Source of the DNA: Brucella pseudintermedia | Lineage (GTDB): Bacteria > Pseudomonadota > Alphaproteobacteria > Rhizobiales > Rhizobiaceae | Direction: 5' to 3' (one strand) | Length of the DNA stretch: 64,000 bases | Assembly (NCBI RefSeq): GCF_042697365.1 | Contig: NZ_CP137604.1 | Shown: positions 25,901 through 33,586 of the stretch, one piece after another | Layout: the number at the start of each line of letters is the position of its first letter | Numbering within the stretch: position 1 is the first letter of the stretch | Made by a program: the position numbers and the translations under genes | The notes under the pieces: model-generated | Database searches by the model: none | What the model saw: the letters and a program-made list of their open reading frames with translations, nothing else | Told to the model about the DNA's origin: nothing

Positions 25901-27019
25901 ATGAAACAGGATTTGAACCGCCGCACATTTCTGACAAAAGGTGCCGCAATCGGCGCCGCTGCCGCGACAAGCGGAGCAGCGCTTGCAACCCCTGCAATTG
26001 CGCAGGAATTGCCGACACTGCGCTGGCGCCTGACTTCGGGCTTCCCGAACAATCTGGATACCATCTATGGCGGCGCGGTCTTCATGGCCAACGCCGTATC
26101 GAAGATGACCGAGGGCAAGTTCCAGATTCAGGTCTTTCAGGCGGGCGAAATCGTGCCGGGCCCGCAGGCCATCGACGCGGTTCAGGCCAATACGGTGGAA
26201 ATGGCGCACACATGCGGCTATTATTTCACCGGCAAGAACCCGACCTTCGCCATCGGCACAGCGATTCCTTTCGGCATGAATACGCGCCTGCAGAATGCGT
26301 GGCTTTATCATGGCGGCGGCAACGAGCTCTATAACCAGTTCCTATCAGATTACGGCATCGTCGGCATTGTCGGCGGCAACACCGCTGCACAGATGGGCGG
26401 CTGGTATCGCAAGGAAATCAAGAGCCTCGCGGACCTCAAGGGCTTGAAGATGCGTATTGCGGGTGTGGCTGGCGAGGTCATGTCGCGTCTTGGGGTCGTC
26501 CCGCAGCAGCTTCCGGGCGGCGACATCTATCCATCGCTGGAGCGTGGCACGATCGATGCGGCTGAGTGGGTCGGTCCTTACGACGATGAAAAACTCGGCT
26601 TCTATCAGATCGCACCGTATTACTATTATCCGGCCTTCTGGGAAGGCGGCGCTTCGGTGCATTTCTTCATCAACAAGCAACAGTATGAAAGCCTGCCAGA
26701 AGCCTATAAGGTGGCGCTGAACACGGCAGCTGAAGCCGCTACCCAGAATATGATCGCGCTTTATGATGTGAAGAACACAGCCGCAATCCGTTCGCTGGTG
26801 TCGAAGGGCGTGAAGCTCCAGCCGCTGCCGCGCGACGTGCTTGACGCCGCCTATAAGGTCGCTTTCGAACTTTACGCGGAGTACAACGAGAAAAATCCGG
26901 CCTGGGCAAAAATCTATCCGTCCTGGAAAAAATTCCGCGACGAGGGCTTCGAATGGTTCCGCGTCGCTGAATATACCTATGACAGCTATGTCTACGCCCA
27001 ACAGGCGGCAGGCAAGTAG
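25901..27019 (+). CDS. TRAP transporter periplasmic substrate-binding protein (DctP family, TakP-like)
   Basis: A 372-residue exported protein. The N-terminus has a twin-arginine pattern, NRRTFLTKGAAIGAAAATSG, before an ALATPAIA cleavage site, so export by Tat is likely. The mature part fits the TakP-like DctP subgroup (2-oxo acid or lactate binders): LRWRLTSGFPNNLDTIYGG, FQAGEIVPGPQAIDAVQ, GGNTAAQMGGWYRKEIKSLA, KMRIAGVAGEVMSRLG, and AAEWVGPYDDEKLGF. Substrate by homology would be a small keto or hydroxy acid; this is not proven here. AGGAGGAGAG precedes the ATG at 25901. A clean terminator follows. Confidence 0.9.
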   Translation: MKQDLNRRTFLTKGAAIGAAAATSGAALATPAIAQELPTLRWRLTSGFPNNLDTIYGGAVFMANAVSKMTEGKFQIQVFQAGEIVPGPQAIDAVQANTVEMAHTCGYYFTGKNPTFAIGTAIPFGMNTRLQNAWLYHGGGNELYNQFLSDYGIVGIVGGNTAAQMGGWYRKEIKSLADLKGLKMRIAGVAGEVMSRLGVVPQQLPGGDIYPSLERGTIDAAEWVGPYDDEKLGFYQIAPYYYYPAFWEGGASVHFFINKQQYESLPEAYKVALNTAAEAATQNMIALYDVKNTAAIRSLVSKGVKLQPLPRDVLDAAYKVAFELYAEYNEKNPAWAKIYPSWKKFRDEGFEWFRVAEYTYDSYVYAQQAAGK

Positions 27020-27085
27020 TCACCGGCGAGCGCCGATCTGGTCCAGCCGGATCGAAAACGCGCTCAAGATGCGAAACGCTTGCTG

Positions 27086-27112
27086 ACGGGGCCTTCGGGC
27101 CCCGTTTTGTTT
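27086..27112 (+). terminator. Rho-independent terminator of the TRAP operon
   Basis: ACGGGGCC-TTCG-GGCCCCGT is an 8-pair perfect stem with a UUCG tetraloop, followed by TTTTGTTT. It lies 67 bases after the binding-protein stop. Confidence 0.92.
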
Positions 27113-27130
27113 CTGATAAGTGCCATAGAG

Positions 27131-27221
27131 CATTTTCCAAGCCAAAAATGTGAAACGCATGCGCGGGGACATCAGTTCACTGGACTGATTTCCCCGCCCG
27201 CTTCGATGCGTTCAGAAAATG
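27131..27221. repeat. 91-bp nested palindromic element
   Basis: Three nested complementary arms are visible: CATTTTC 27131-27137 with GAAAATG 27215-27221; AACGCAT 27154-27160 with ATGCGTT 27206-27212; and a central 14-pair hairpin from 27163 to 27197 (one mismatch). The left part resembles the dispersed repeat family. It separates the TRAP terminator from the porin promoter region. Confidence 0.6.
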
Positions 27222-27430
27222 CGGAAAAGTTGTTATCACTAAAATACTAATAAGTTTAATTGAGATATAACTTATGTATAGTTTATTGTTACTAAGTAAA
27301 GATGTTTATAATTAGTGCTATAATTGACACATATGCTTTCATTGTAGGTATTCTTTTGAAATTGGAATTGATTTGTTTTATTGATTCATTCAATCAGGTC
27401 TCGTCTGAATATTTCTGGAGGCAATGAAAA
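27222..27430 (+). promoter_or_regulatory. AT-rich upstream region of the porin gene
   Basis: No gene is seen. The stretch is strongly AT-rich, unlike the flanking genes. It contains TATAAT at 27319-27324 and TTGACA at 27324-27329, but I cannot pair either with a good partner at proper spacing. GGAGG lies just before the porin ATG. Confidence 0.5.
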
Positions 27431-28570
27431 ATGAAGATCAAGAGCGTATTGTTCGGCTCGGTCGCAGCGCTGGCTGCAACCACCGGGGCATATGCTGCGG
27501 ATGCTGTTGTAGCGCCCGAGCCTGAGTCCGTTGAATATGTTCGCGTTTGCGACGCCTATGGTGCGGGATATTTCTACATTCCGGGCACCGAGACCTGCAT
27601 GCGCATTTCCGGCTATGTTCGTTACGACCTGAAGGGCGGGAACGATGTATACGGTCGCGGCTTTGTTGATGGTAACGGAAAGGTCGATACCCGCCGTGAT
27701 ACCTGGGATAACAAGGCTCGCTTCACGCTGGACCTGTCGACCGCTTCGGAAACCGAACTGGGCACCTTGAAGACCTTTGCCGAAACCCGTTACGAATGGG
27801 GTAATGGCGTGGAGGGTTCATCCGGTTCGCTGCGCTATGCTTATATCCAACTGGGTGGCTTGCGTGTCGGTCTCGATGAATCGGCCTTCGTGACCTTTCC
27901 GGGCTATCTCGGCAATGTCCTCAACGATGACGTGATCCTTGCTGGCGGCTATCGCACGGGCCTCATCAGCTATACGTTCACGGCTGGCAACGGCTTCTCT
28001 GCCATCCTGTCGCTCGAACAGGGCAACAATGAGGATACGGACAGCAAATACGGTTATGATGGCGTCATCAAGGACTATGCGCCTCATGTTGTCGGCGGGC
28101 TGAAGTATGAAGGCGGCTGGGGCAAGATCGCTGGCGTCGCCGCCTATGATGCACGCAACGAAAAGTGGGCTGGCAAGGTTCGCGCCGACGTGAACATTAC
28201 GGACCGTTTCTCGGTCTGGGCGATGGGCGGCTACAAGTCCAACAAGGATGAATACATCACGCAGACCGATAGCAATGGCAATGTGATTGGTTCCGTTCGT
28301 GCGATCAGCAGCTTCTACGGCACCTGGGGCGGCGATTGGGCGGTCTGGGGCGGCGCGGCATTCAAGGCAACCGACAAGGCGACCTTCAATGCACAGGCAG
28401 CTTATGATGGCAGCAAGACTTTCGCAGCTACTGCCAACGTAGCTTATGAAATGGTCCCGGGATTCACGGTTACGCCTGAAGTTTCCTATACCAAGTGGCA
28501 GGATGACAGGTCCTACCTCAAGGGTACGGACGCGTGGCAAGGCATGGTTCGCTTCCAGCGTACGTTCTAG
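27431..28570 (+). CDS. Outer-membrane porin (Porin_2 / Omp2 family)
   Basis: A 379-residue precursor: signal peptide MKIKSVLFGSVAALAATTGA...YA, then a beta-barrel porin. The mature start (VAPEPESVEYVRVCDAYGAG) with two cysteines (CDAYGAGYF, ETCMRISG) and the barrel strands ending in the C-terminal GMVRFQRTF, with terminal Phe, are typical of the alphaproteobacterial Porin_2 family, which includes Brucella Omp2a/Omp2b. It forms a trimeric diffusion pore. Only one copy is present in the window, whereas Brucella has a divergent pair. The L,D-transpeptidase at 58787 belongs to the enzyme type that can link such porins to peptidoglycan in Brucellaceae. Confidence 0.93.
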   Translation: MKIKSVLFGSVAALAATTGAYAADAVVAPEPESVEYVRVCDAYGAGYFYIPGTETCMRISGYVRYDLKGGNDVYGRGFVDGNGKVDTRRDTWDNKARFTLDLSTASETELGTLKTFAETRYEWGNGVEGSSGSLRYAYIQLGGLRVGLDESAFVTFPGYLGNVLNDDVILAGGYRTGLISYTFTAGNGFSAILSLEQGNNEDTDSKYGYDGVIKDYAPHVVGGLKYEGGWGKIAGVAAYDARNEKWAGKVRADVNITDRFSVWAMGGYKSNKDEYITQTDSNGNVIGSVRAISSFYGTWGGDWAVWGGAAFKATDKATFNAQAAYDGSKTFAATANVAYEMVPGFTVTPEVSYTKWQDDRSYLKGTDAWQGMVRFQRTF

Positions 28571-28617
28571 AGCATTGCCAGCAAAAGTGTGAAACGGTTT
28601 TGCGTTGGAAAATGCGA
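28570..28617 (+). repeat. Dispersed intergenic repeat, copy D
   Basis: This stretch (core AGCATTGCCAGCAAAAGTGT, then GAAACGGTTTTGCG) begins within 10 bases of the porin stop and matches copy A (4149-4200, opposite strand) at 43 of 48 positions. A second, shortened unit begins with AGAGCATTTCCCGC at 28632. Confidence 0.65.
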
Positions 28618-28864
28618 ACAAAGCAAAAATAGAGCATTTCCCGCAAAGTGCGAAGGGAGACCGGTTTACGGCCTCTCCTTCCACCTAAGAGGAAATTGAT
28701 CCATTGACAGTGTGACGGATGTAATTGGTCAACGTATTATTGGTTCAATATTCTGAAAAATTAAACGAATATTGTTTGGGCGTCGTGCGTATATGAGTGA
28801 TCGATGCATTGATGTAAAAAAATTGTAATTTGAATTTTTGTATTCTGGGCCTATGTTTAAAAAA

Positions 28865-28952
28865 CCATTCGACAACGTAGAAGGACTGCGTTGTTCTCAA
28901 ATCTGATCTCCAGTCGGAAGAATGGTACGGCGAGCTTCGGCTCGCCGTTTTT
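28865..28952 (+). ncRNA. Candidate small RNA with own promoter and terminator
   Basis: A possible promoter, TTGAAT (28830-28835), 16 bases, TATGTT (28852-28857), precedes a roughly 88-base stretch. This stretch contains a hairpin (ACAACG 28872-28877 with CGTTGT 28889-28894), a single-stranded middle part, and a perfect terminator at 28927-28952. No reading frame with a ribosome site is present. The region lies between the porin gene and the convergent allE gene. Confidence 0.45.
28927..28952 (+). terminator. Rho-independent terminator
   Basis: ACGGCGAGC-TTCG-GCTCGCCGT is a 9-pair perfect stem with a UUCG tetraloop followed by a T run. It is more than 350 bases from the porin stop, too far to be a simple porin terminator. 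Confidence 0.9.
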
Positions 28953-29040
28953 GTTCCCGGCGCATTGTCGCGCGAGAAATGGAAAAGGCCGGACTGTTCC
29001 GGCCTTGGTTTGCGTCCGGAAATGCGGAAAAACAAATAGT

Positions 29041-29082
29041 TAGAGCGGTTCCGAGGATTCCGCTAAAACAGGAACCGCTCTA
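29041..29082 (-). terminator. Inverted repeat at the allE 3' end
   Basis: TAGAGCGGTTCC at 29041-29052 pairs perfectly with GGAACCGCTCTA at 29071-29082 around an 18-base loop. The right arm contains the allE stop codon. On the minus strand it continues into ACTATTTGTTTTT, so it could terminate allE. Confidence 0.55.
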
Positions 29083-29916
29083 TCGTGAGAGCGTCATGTG
29101 CCGGTTGACGTCCTTGTAAAGCAGGTAGCGGAACTTGCCCGGACCGCCCGCGTAACAGGCCTGCGGGCAGAAAGCGCGCAGCCACATGAAGTCGCCGGCT
29201 TCCACTTCCACCCAGTCCTGATTGAGCCGATAGACCGCCTTGCCTTCCAGCACGTAAAGCCCGTGCTCCATGACATGGGTTTCGGCAAAAGGAATGACGC
29301 CGCCCGGCTCGAATGTGACGATGGTTACATGCATGTCGTGGCGCAGATCGTTGGGGTCGACAAAGCGCGTCGTCGCCCATGCGCCATTGGTATCCGGCAT
29401 AAGGTTAGGCGCGATATCCTTTTCGTTGAGGAAGAGCGGTTCCGGAACGTCGAGACCGTCGACATATTCATAAGCCTTGCGCACCCAATGGAAACGGGCC
29501 GTCGCCGCGCCGTTGTTGCGCAAGGTCCAGCCGCTCTTCGGCGGCAGATAGGCGTAGCCGCCTTCGGTCAGCGTGTGGGTCTTGCCGGCAACCGTTACCG
29601 AAACCTCGCCTTCCACCACGAACAGAACGCCTTCCGCACCCTGATCCAGTTCGGCGCGGTCGCTGCCGCCGCCCGGCTGCACTTCCATGATGTATTGCGA
29701 GAAGGTCTCGGCAAAGCCGGAAAGGGGCCGCGCGATTACCCAGAGCCGCGTCTTGTCCCAGAAGGGCAGGAAACTGGTCACAATATCGCTGAATGTGCCC
29801 TTGGGAATGATCGCATAGGCTTCGGTGAACATGGCACGATCGGTGAGGAGCTGGGTTTGCGGCGGCAGCCCGCCCGTCGGCGCGTAATAGCTGCGGTTGT
29901 TCTTGTCGTTGCCCAT
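29080..29916 (-). CDS. allE: (S)-ureidoglycine aminohydrolase
   Basis: A 278-residue bicupin enzyme (AllE/YlbA/UGHase) that hydrolyses ureidoglycine to ureidoglycolate and ammonia late in allantoin breakdown. It opens MGNDKNNRSYYAPTGGLPPQ and has an N-terminal cupin (about residues 60-130) and a C-terminal cupin whose FAETHVMEHGLYVLEG supplies Mn ligands Glu, His, His. Length fits the family. It runs in the same direction as puuE-uraD, 104 bases upstream, probably in one operon. No allantoate-cleaving enzyme is adjacent. Confidence 0.92.
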   Translation of the reverse strand: MGNDKNNRSYYAPTGGLPPQTQLLTDRAMFTEAYAIIPKGTFSDIVTSFLPFWDKTRLWVIARPLSGFAETFSQYIMEVQPGGGSDRAELDQGAEGVLFVVEGEVSVTVAGKTHTLTEGGYAYLPPKSGWTLRNNGAATARFHWVRKAYEYVDGLDVPEPLFLNEKDIAPNLMPDTNGAWATTRFVDPNDLRHDMHVTIVTFEPGGVIPFAETHVMEHGLYVLEGKAVYRLNQDWVEVEAGDFMWLRAFCPQACYAGGPGKFRYLLYKDVNRHMTLSR

Positions 29917-30020
29917 GTGGGGAATTCCTTGTGTGAGATGCTGGATTCGCGGTGCGTCAAAGACCAGCCATGAAATCGTAGAATGAAACGCCCGGAAACG
30001 AGCCTTCCGGGCGGATGGGA

Positions 30021-31448
30021 TCAGTAGAGCGCTTCCGGCAGAATATCCTTGAGGCGCAGCAGGGCGATGCGCTCCACCTGGGCGCAGGCCGTTTCAAATT
30101 CCGTGTCTCGGTCATTGGAAACGCGGCGCTGGAAAGTATCGAGGATTTCCTTCTTGTTGCGTCCCCTTACAGCGATAATGAAGGGAAAGCCGAATTTCGC
30201 GGTATAGGCATCGTTCAGTTCGGTGAAGGCCTGCTTTTCCGCATCGGTCAGCGCGTCGAGACCGGCTCCGGCCTGCTCGGCGGTGGATTCCGCGGTCAGG
30301 CGTTTAGCCTGCGCCAGCTTGCCCGCAAGGTCGGGATGCGCTTTCAGCACGGCCAGCCGTTCCTCCGGCGTAGCGGCGCGGAACACCTTGGTCATGGCCG
30401 CGGCGAGACCCGAGGCGGTATCTTCCTCACGGGTAAAGCCCGCATCGTAGGCACGTTCCGCTATCCAGGGCGAATGCTCGAAAATGCTTCCATAACGCGC
30501 GACGAATTCGTCTTTGCCAGCCTTCGACGGCACGACACCGGCAGTGACCGGCTTATAGTTTTCATGCCAGTGACGGGCGATGTCGACGCGCCTTGCGACC
30601 CATACCTTGTCGTGGCTCTGCACGTAATCGAGGAAGCGTTCCAGCGCAGCTGCACGGCCTGGACGTCCGACAAGGCGGCAATGCAGGCCGATGGACATCA
30701 TCTTCGGCGCGCCTTCCGCGCCTTCGCGGTAAAGCACGTCGAACGTGTCTTTCAGATAGGTGAAGAACTGGTCGCCGGAGTTGAAGCCCTGCGGCGTTGC
30801 AAAACGCATGTCATTGGCGTCCAGCGTATAGGGCACGATCAGATGCGGGCCTTTCGGCCCCTGAACCCAGTAAGGCAGTTCGTCGGCATAGGAATCGGCG
30901 GAATAGAGGAAACCGCCTTCTTCCATAACGAGCTTCAGCGTGTTGTCGGAAGGCTTGCCCTGATAGATGCCGAGCGGACGCGAGCCGGTGAGTTCGGTGT
31001 GAAGGCGAACGGCTTCGCGGATATGTTCGCGCTCGATCTCTTCGGGAACGTCCTTATATTCCCACCAGCGCAAGCCGTGGCTGGCGATTTCCCAGTCGGC
31101 TTCCTTCATGGCTGTGACGGCTTCCGGATTGCGCGCCATGGCAAGCGTTACGCCATAGACGGTAACGGGCATGTTGCGGCGCGTAAAGGCGCGCCACAGG
31201 CGCCAGAAGCCGGAGCGTGCGCCATATTCATAGATGGATTCCATATTGAGGTTGCGCTGGCCCTGCCAGGCCTGAGCCCCGACAATCTCCGAAAGCAGGC
31301 ATTCGGACGCCGGATCGCCGTCAAGGACGCAGCATTCGCCGCCTTCCTCGTAATTGAGGACGAACTGCACTGCGATGTTCGCCCCTCCCGGCCAGCGCGG
31401 ATCTGGCGTGTTGCGTCCATAGCCGACGAGATTGCGCGGATATTTCAT
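30021..31448 (-). CDS. puuE: Fused allantoinase (PuuE) and OHCU decarboxylase (UraD)
   Basis: One 475-residue polypeptide holds two urate-pathway enzymes. Residues about 1-300 are a polysaccharide-deacetylase-fold allantoinase of the PuuE type (FVLNYEEGGE, WEIASHGLRWWEYKDV, TGSRPLGIY, IGLHCRLVGRPGR). From about residue 312 on comes an OHCU decarboxylase domain (FVARYGSIFEHSPWIAE, the catalytic KAHPDLAGKLA, FGFPFIIAVRGR). UraD makes S-allantoin, which PuuE opens to allantoate. ATG 31448 follows GAGGGAAG; an upstream in-frame ATG (31484) adds 12 residues without a good site. The fusion order is enzyme 2 then enzyme 1 of the path. Confidence 0.93.
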   Translation of the reverse strand: MKYPRNLVGYGRNTPDPRWPGGANIAVQFVLNYEEGGECCVLDGDPASECLLSEIVGAQAWQGQRNLNMESIYEYGARSGFWRLWRAFTRRNMPVTVYGVTLAMARNPEAVTAMKEADWEIASHGLRWWEYKDVPEEIEREHIREAVRLHTELTGSRPLGIYQGKPSDNTLKLVMEEGGFLYSADSYADELPYWVQGPKGPHLIVPYTLDANDMRFATPQGFNSGDQFFTYLKDTFDVLYREGAEGAPKMMSIGLHCRLVGRPGRAAALERFLDYVQSHDKVWVARRVDIARHWHENYKPVTAGVVPSKAGKDEFVARYGSIFEHSPWIAERAYDAGFTREEDTASGLAAAMTKVFRAATPEERLAVLKAHPDLAGKLAQAKRLTAESTAEQAGAGLDALTDAEKQAFTELNDAYTAKFGFPFIIAVRGRNKKEILDTFQRRVSNDRDTEFETACAQVERIALLRLKDILPEALY

Positions 31449-31714
31449 TGCGGGTCTTCCCTCGTATTCGTTCGTTTTATCCATGATAATAAAGATTTAT
31501 CGCTATTATTCCCCTCCAAAAATTTGAAAGACATCCAACGATAACCATCTTTCGCAATGCGCAGGATCGCGAAATACTGAATGCTGGGAACATGGTGTGG
31601 TTGCGGCCCCACAGCAGGTAGCAATGTCGGGCCCGAAATAACCACCGGAAATCAAAAGCTTGTAGGGACTCCAGTCCGGGTGACTGGGAGAGTCGAAGAG
31701 CTGCAGGAGTGCAA
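31449..31714. promoter_or_regulatory. Divergent promoter region between puuE-uraD and uraH
   Basis: About 266 bases separate the divergent urate operons. The side near puuE is AT-rich with an ATAATA...TATTAT inverted repeat (31486-31509). Near uraH are GGTGTGG...CCCCACA complementary arms around 31593-31613. No gene is supported. Confidence 0.4.
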
Positions 31715-32080
31715 ATGGGTCAGGAAAAGAGCGGTAATGGCCGGTTGACGACGCATGTCCTCGATACGGTAAGCGGCAAGCCGGCAGCAAATCTGCGCAT
31801 CGAATTGCGCCGCATCCAGAATCAGCAGGCCGAGCCGATCCGGGAAATTCGCACCAATGACGATGGCCGCTGCAATGAGCCGCTGCTGTCAGGCGAGAAC
31901 CTGCGGACGGGTACTTACGAACTTCTGTTTCACGTCGGCGAATATTTCGGCAAGCCCGAAGAGGCCGTGCCATTCCTCGATGTCGTGCCTTTGCGCTTTG
32001 GCATTTCCGATGAAAAGGCGCATTATCATGTACCGCTTCTGGTTTCGCCCTTTTCCTATTCCACCTATCGCGGGAGTTAA
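31715..32080 (+). CDS. uraH: 5-hydroxyisourate hydrolase (transthyretin-related)
   Basis: A 121-residue HIU hydrolase that opens 5-hydroxyisourate, the PuuD product, to OHCU. Signature segments: LTTHVLDTVSGKPA at the N-terminus (catalytic His), EPIREIRTNDDGRC (catalytic Arg), ELLFHVGEYFG, and the C-terminal YHVPLLVSPFSYSTYRGS motif typical of the family. ATG 31715 follows GCAGGAG with 5-base spacing; GTG 31709 overlaps that site and is unlikely. xdhA starts 5 bases after its stop. Confidence 0.95.
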   Translation: MGQEKSGNGRLTTHVLDTVSGKPAANLRIELRRIQNQQAEPIREIRTNDDGRCNEPLLSGENLRTGTYELLFHVGEYFGKPEEAVPFLDVVPLRFGISDEKAHYHVPLLVSPFSYSTYRGS

Positions 32081-32085
32081 GCGCC

Positions 32086-33576
32086 ATGAATCAGTCTGTG
32101 CATCAGTCTGTGCGACACACCATCCGCTTTCTTCTGAACGATGAAAAGATCGAACTCGACCGTGTTTCCCCGACCGAAACGCTGCTGGATTATCTGCGCC
32201 TGTCCGCCAAGCTGCGCGGCACCAAGGAAGGCTGCGGCGAAGGCGACTGCGGCGCTTGCACGGTGCTGGTCGGCAAGATTTCCGGCGGCAAGCTCGTTTA
32301 TGAAAGCGTCAATGCCTGCATTCGCTTCATGGGCTCGCTCGATGGCTGCCATGTCGTGACCATCGAGCATCTGCGCGGCAGCGACGGCGGCCTGCATCCG
32401 GTGCAAAAGGCCATGATCGAGTTCCATGGCTCGCAATGCGGCTTCTGCACGCCGGGCTTCGTCATGTCGCTTTATGCTTTGTGGATGCGCGAACCGAAGC
32501 CTGCCAACGCGCAGATTGAAAAGGCATTGCAAGGCAATCTGTGCCGCTGCACCGGCTATGAGGCGATCATGCGCGCCGCCCGCGCCATTTCCGACTATGG
32601 CACGACCATGGAAGACCCGCTCGCAGTGGAGCGCGCCCATGTTCTTGAACAATTGACGGCGATGCGCGACGGCGTGCGGGTGGAAGTGGGTGAAGGCAAG
32701 GATCGCCTGATCGTGCCCGCCGATCTCGACGATTTCGCGACCGTTCTGGCGGCCGAACCAAAGGCGACCATCGTTGCAGGTTCGACCGATGTGGGTCTGT
32801 GGGTCACCAAGATGATGCGCGACATTTCCCCGGTCGTCTTCATCGGCCATCTGGAGGAATTGCGTTCCATCCGCGAGGAGAACGGCGTTGTTTCCATCGG
32901 CGCAGGCGTGACCTACACGGAAGCGTTCGGCTTTCTTGCAAAGCGCATCCCCCAGCTTGGGAGCCTCATCAATCGCATCGGCGGCGAGCAGGTGCGCAAT
33001 ATGGGCACCATCGGCGGCAATATCGCCAATGGTTCGCCAATCGGCGACACACCGCCGCCCCTGATCGCGCTCAATGCTACGCTCACCCTGCGCAAAGGGG
33101 CTGAGCGCCGCACTATACCGCTGGAAGAGTTCTTCATTGCCTATGGCAAGCAAGACCGCCAGCCGGGCGAATTTGTCGAGGCCGTGCACGTGCCAGTTCC
33201 TGCCGTAGGCAGCCATTTTGCCATTTACAAGGTGTCGAAGCGCTTCGAGGAAGACATTACGGCGACGCTGGGTAGCTTCCATCTGACGCTCGACGCGGCG
33301 GGAAATGTGGCGTCCATTCGCATCGCCTATGGCGGCATGGCGGCAACGCCGAAGCGGGCAAACGCGGTGGAAGCAGCACTGATGGGCAAGCCCTGGACCG
33401 AAGCCACGGTAGAAGCGGCGCTGGAAGCCTATGCGCAAGATTATACGCCCTTGAGCGATATGCGTGCGACAGCGGATTACCGGCTGCTCGCGGCACGCAA
33501 TCTGTTGCGGCGTTTCTTCGCCGAAACGGAAGGCAGTTACACGCCGCTGCGCGCGGCTGAAATCGCCGCGGCGTGA
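32086..33576 (+). CDS. xdhA: Xanthine dehydrogenase small subunit (2Fe-2S and FAD)
   Basis: A 496-residue subunit. The N-terminal ferredoxin domain binds one 2Fe-2S cluster (GCGEGDCGACTVLV), the next helical domain a second (SQCGFCTPGFVMSLYALW and CRCTGYEAI). From about residue 200 lies the FAD-binding domain (TIVAGSTDVGLWVTK, GGEQVRNMGTIGGNIANGSP). It passes electrons from the molybdenum centre of XdhB to NAD. It is co-transcribed with uraH, xdhB and xdhC. Confidence 0.96.
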   Translation: MNQSVHQSVRHTIRFLLNDEKIELDRVSPTETLLDYLRLSAKLRGTKEGCGEGDCGACTVLVGKISGGKLVYESVNACIRFMGSLDGCHVVTIEHLRGSDGGLHPVQKAMIEFHGSQCGFCTPGFVMSLYALWMREPKPANAQIEKALQGNLCRCTGYEAIMRAARAISDYGTTMEDPLAVERAHVLEQLTAMRDGVRVEVGEGKDRLIVPADLDDFATVLAAEPKATIVAGSTDVGLWVTKMMRDISPVVFIGHLEELRSIREENGVVSIGAGVTYTEAFGFLAKRIPQLGSLINRIGGEQVRNMGTIGGNIANGSPIGDTPPPLIALNATLTLRKGAERRTIPLEEFFIAYGKQDRQPGEFVEAVHVPVPAVGSHFAIYKVSKRFEEDITATLGSFHLTLDAAGNVASIRIAYGGMAATPKRANAVEAALMGKPWTEATVEAALEAYAQDYTPLSDMRATADYRLLAARNLLRRFFAETEGSYTPLRAAEIAAA

Positions 33577-33586
33577 GGAGGCAATC

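Noticed and set aside
29098..31544. Long plus-strand frames over allE and puuE-uraD
   Set aside because: They are complementary to genes with clear enzyme motifs and show no family features.
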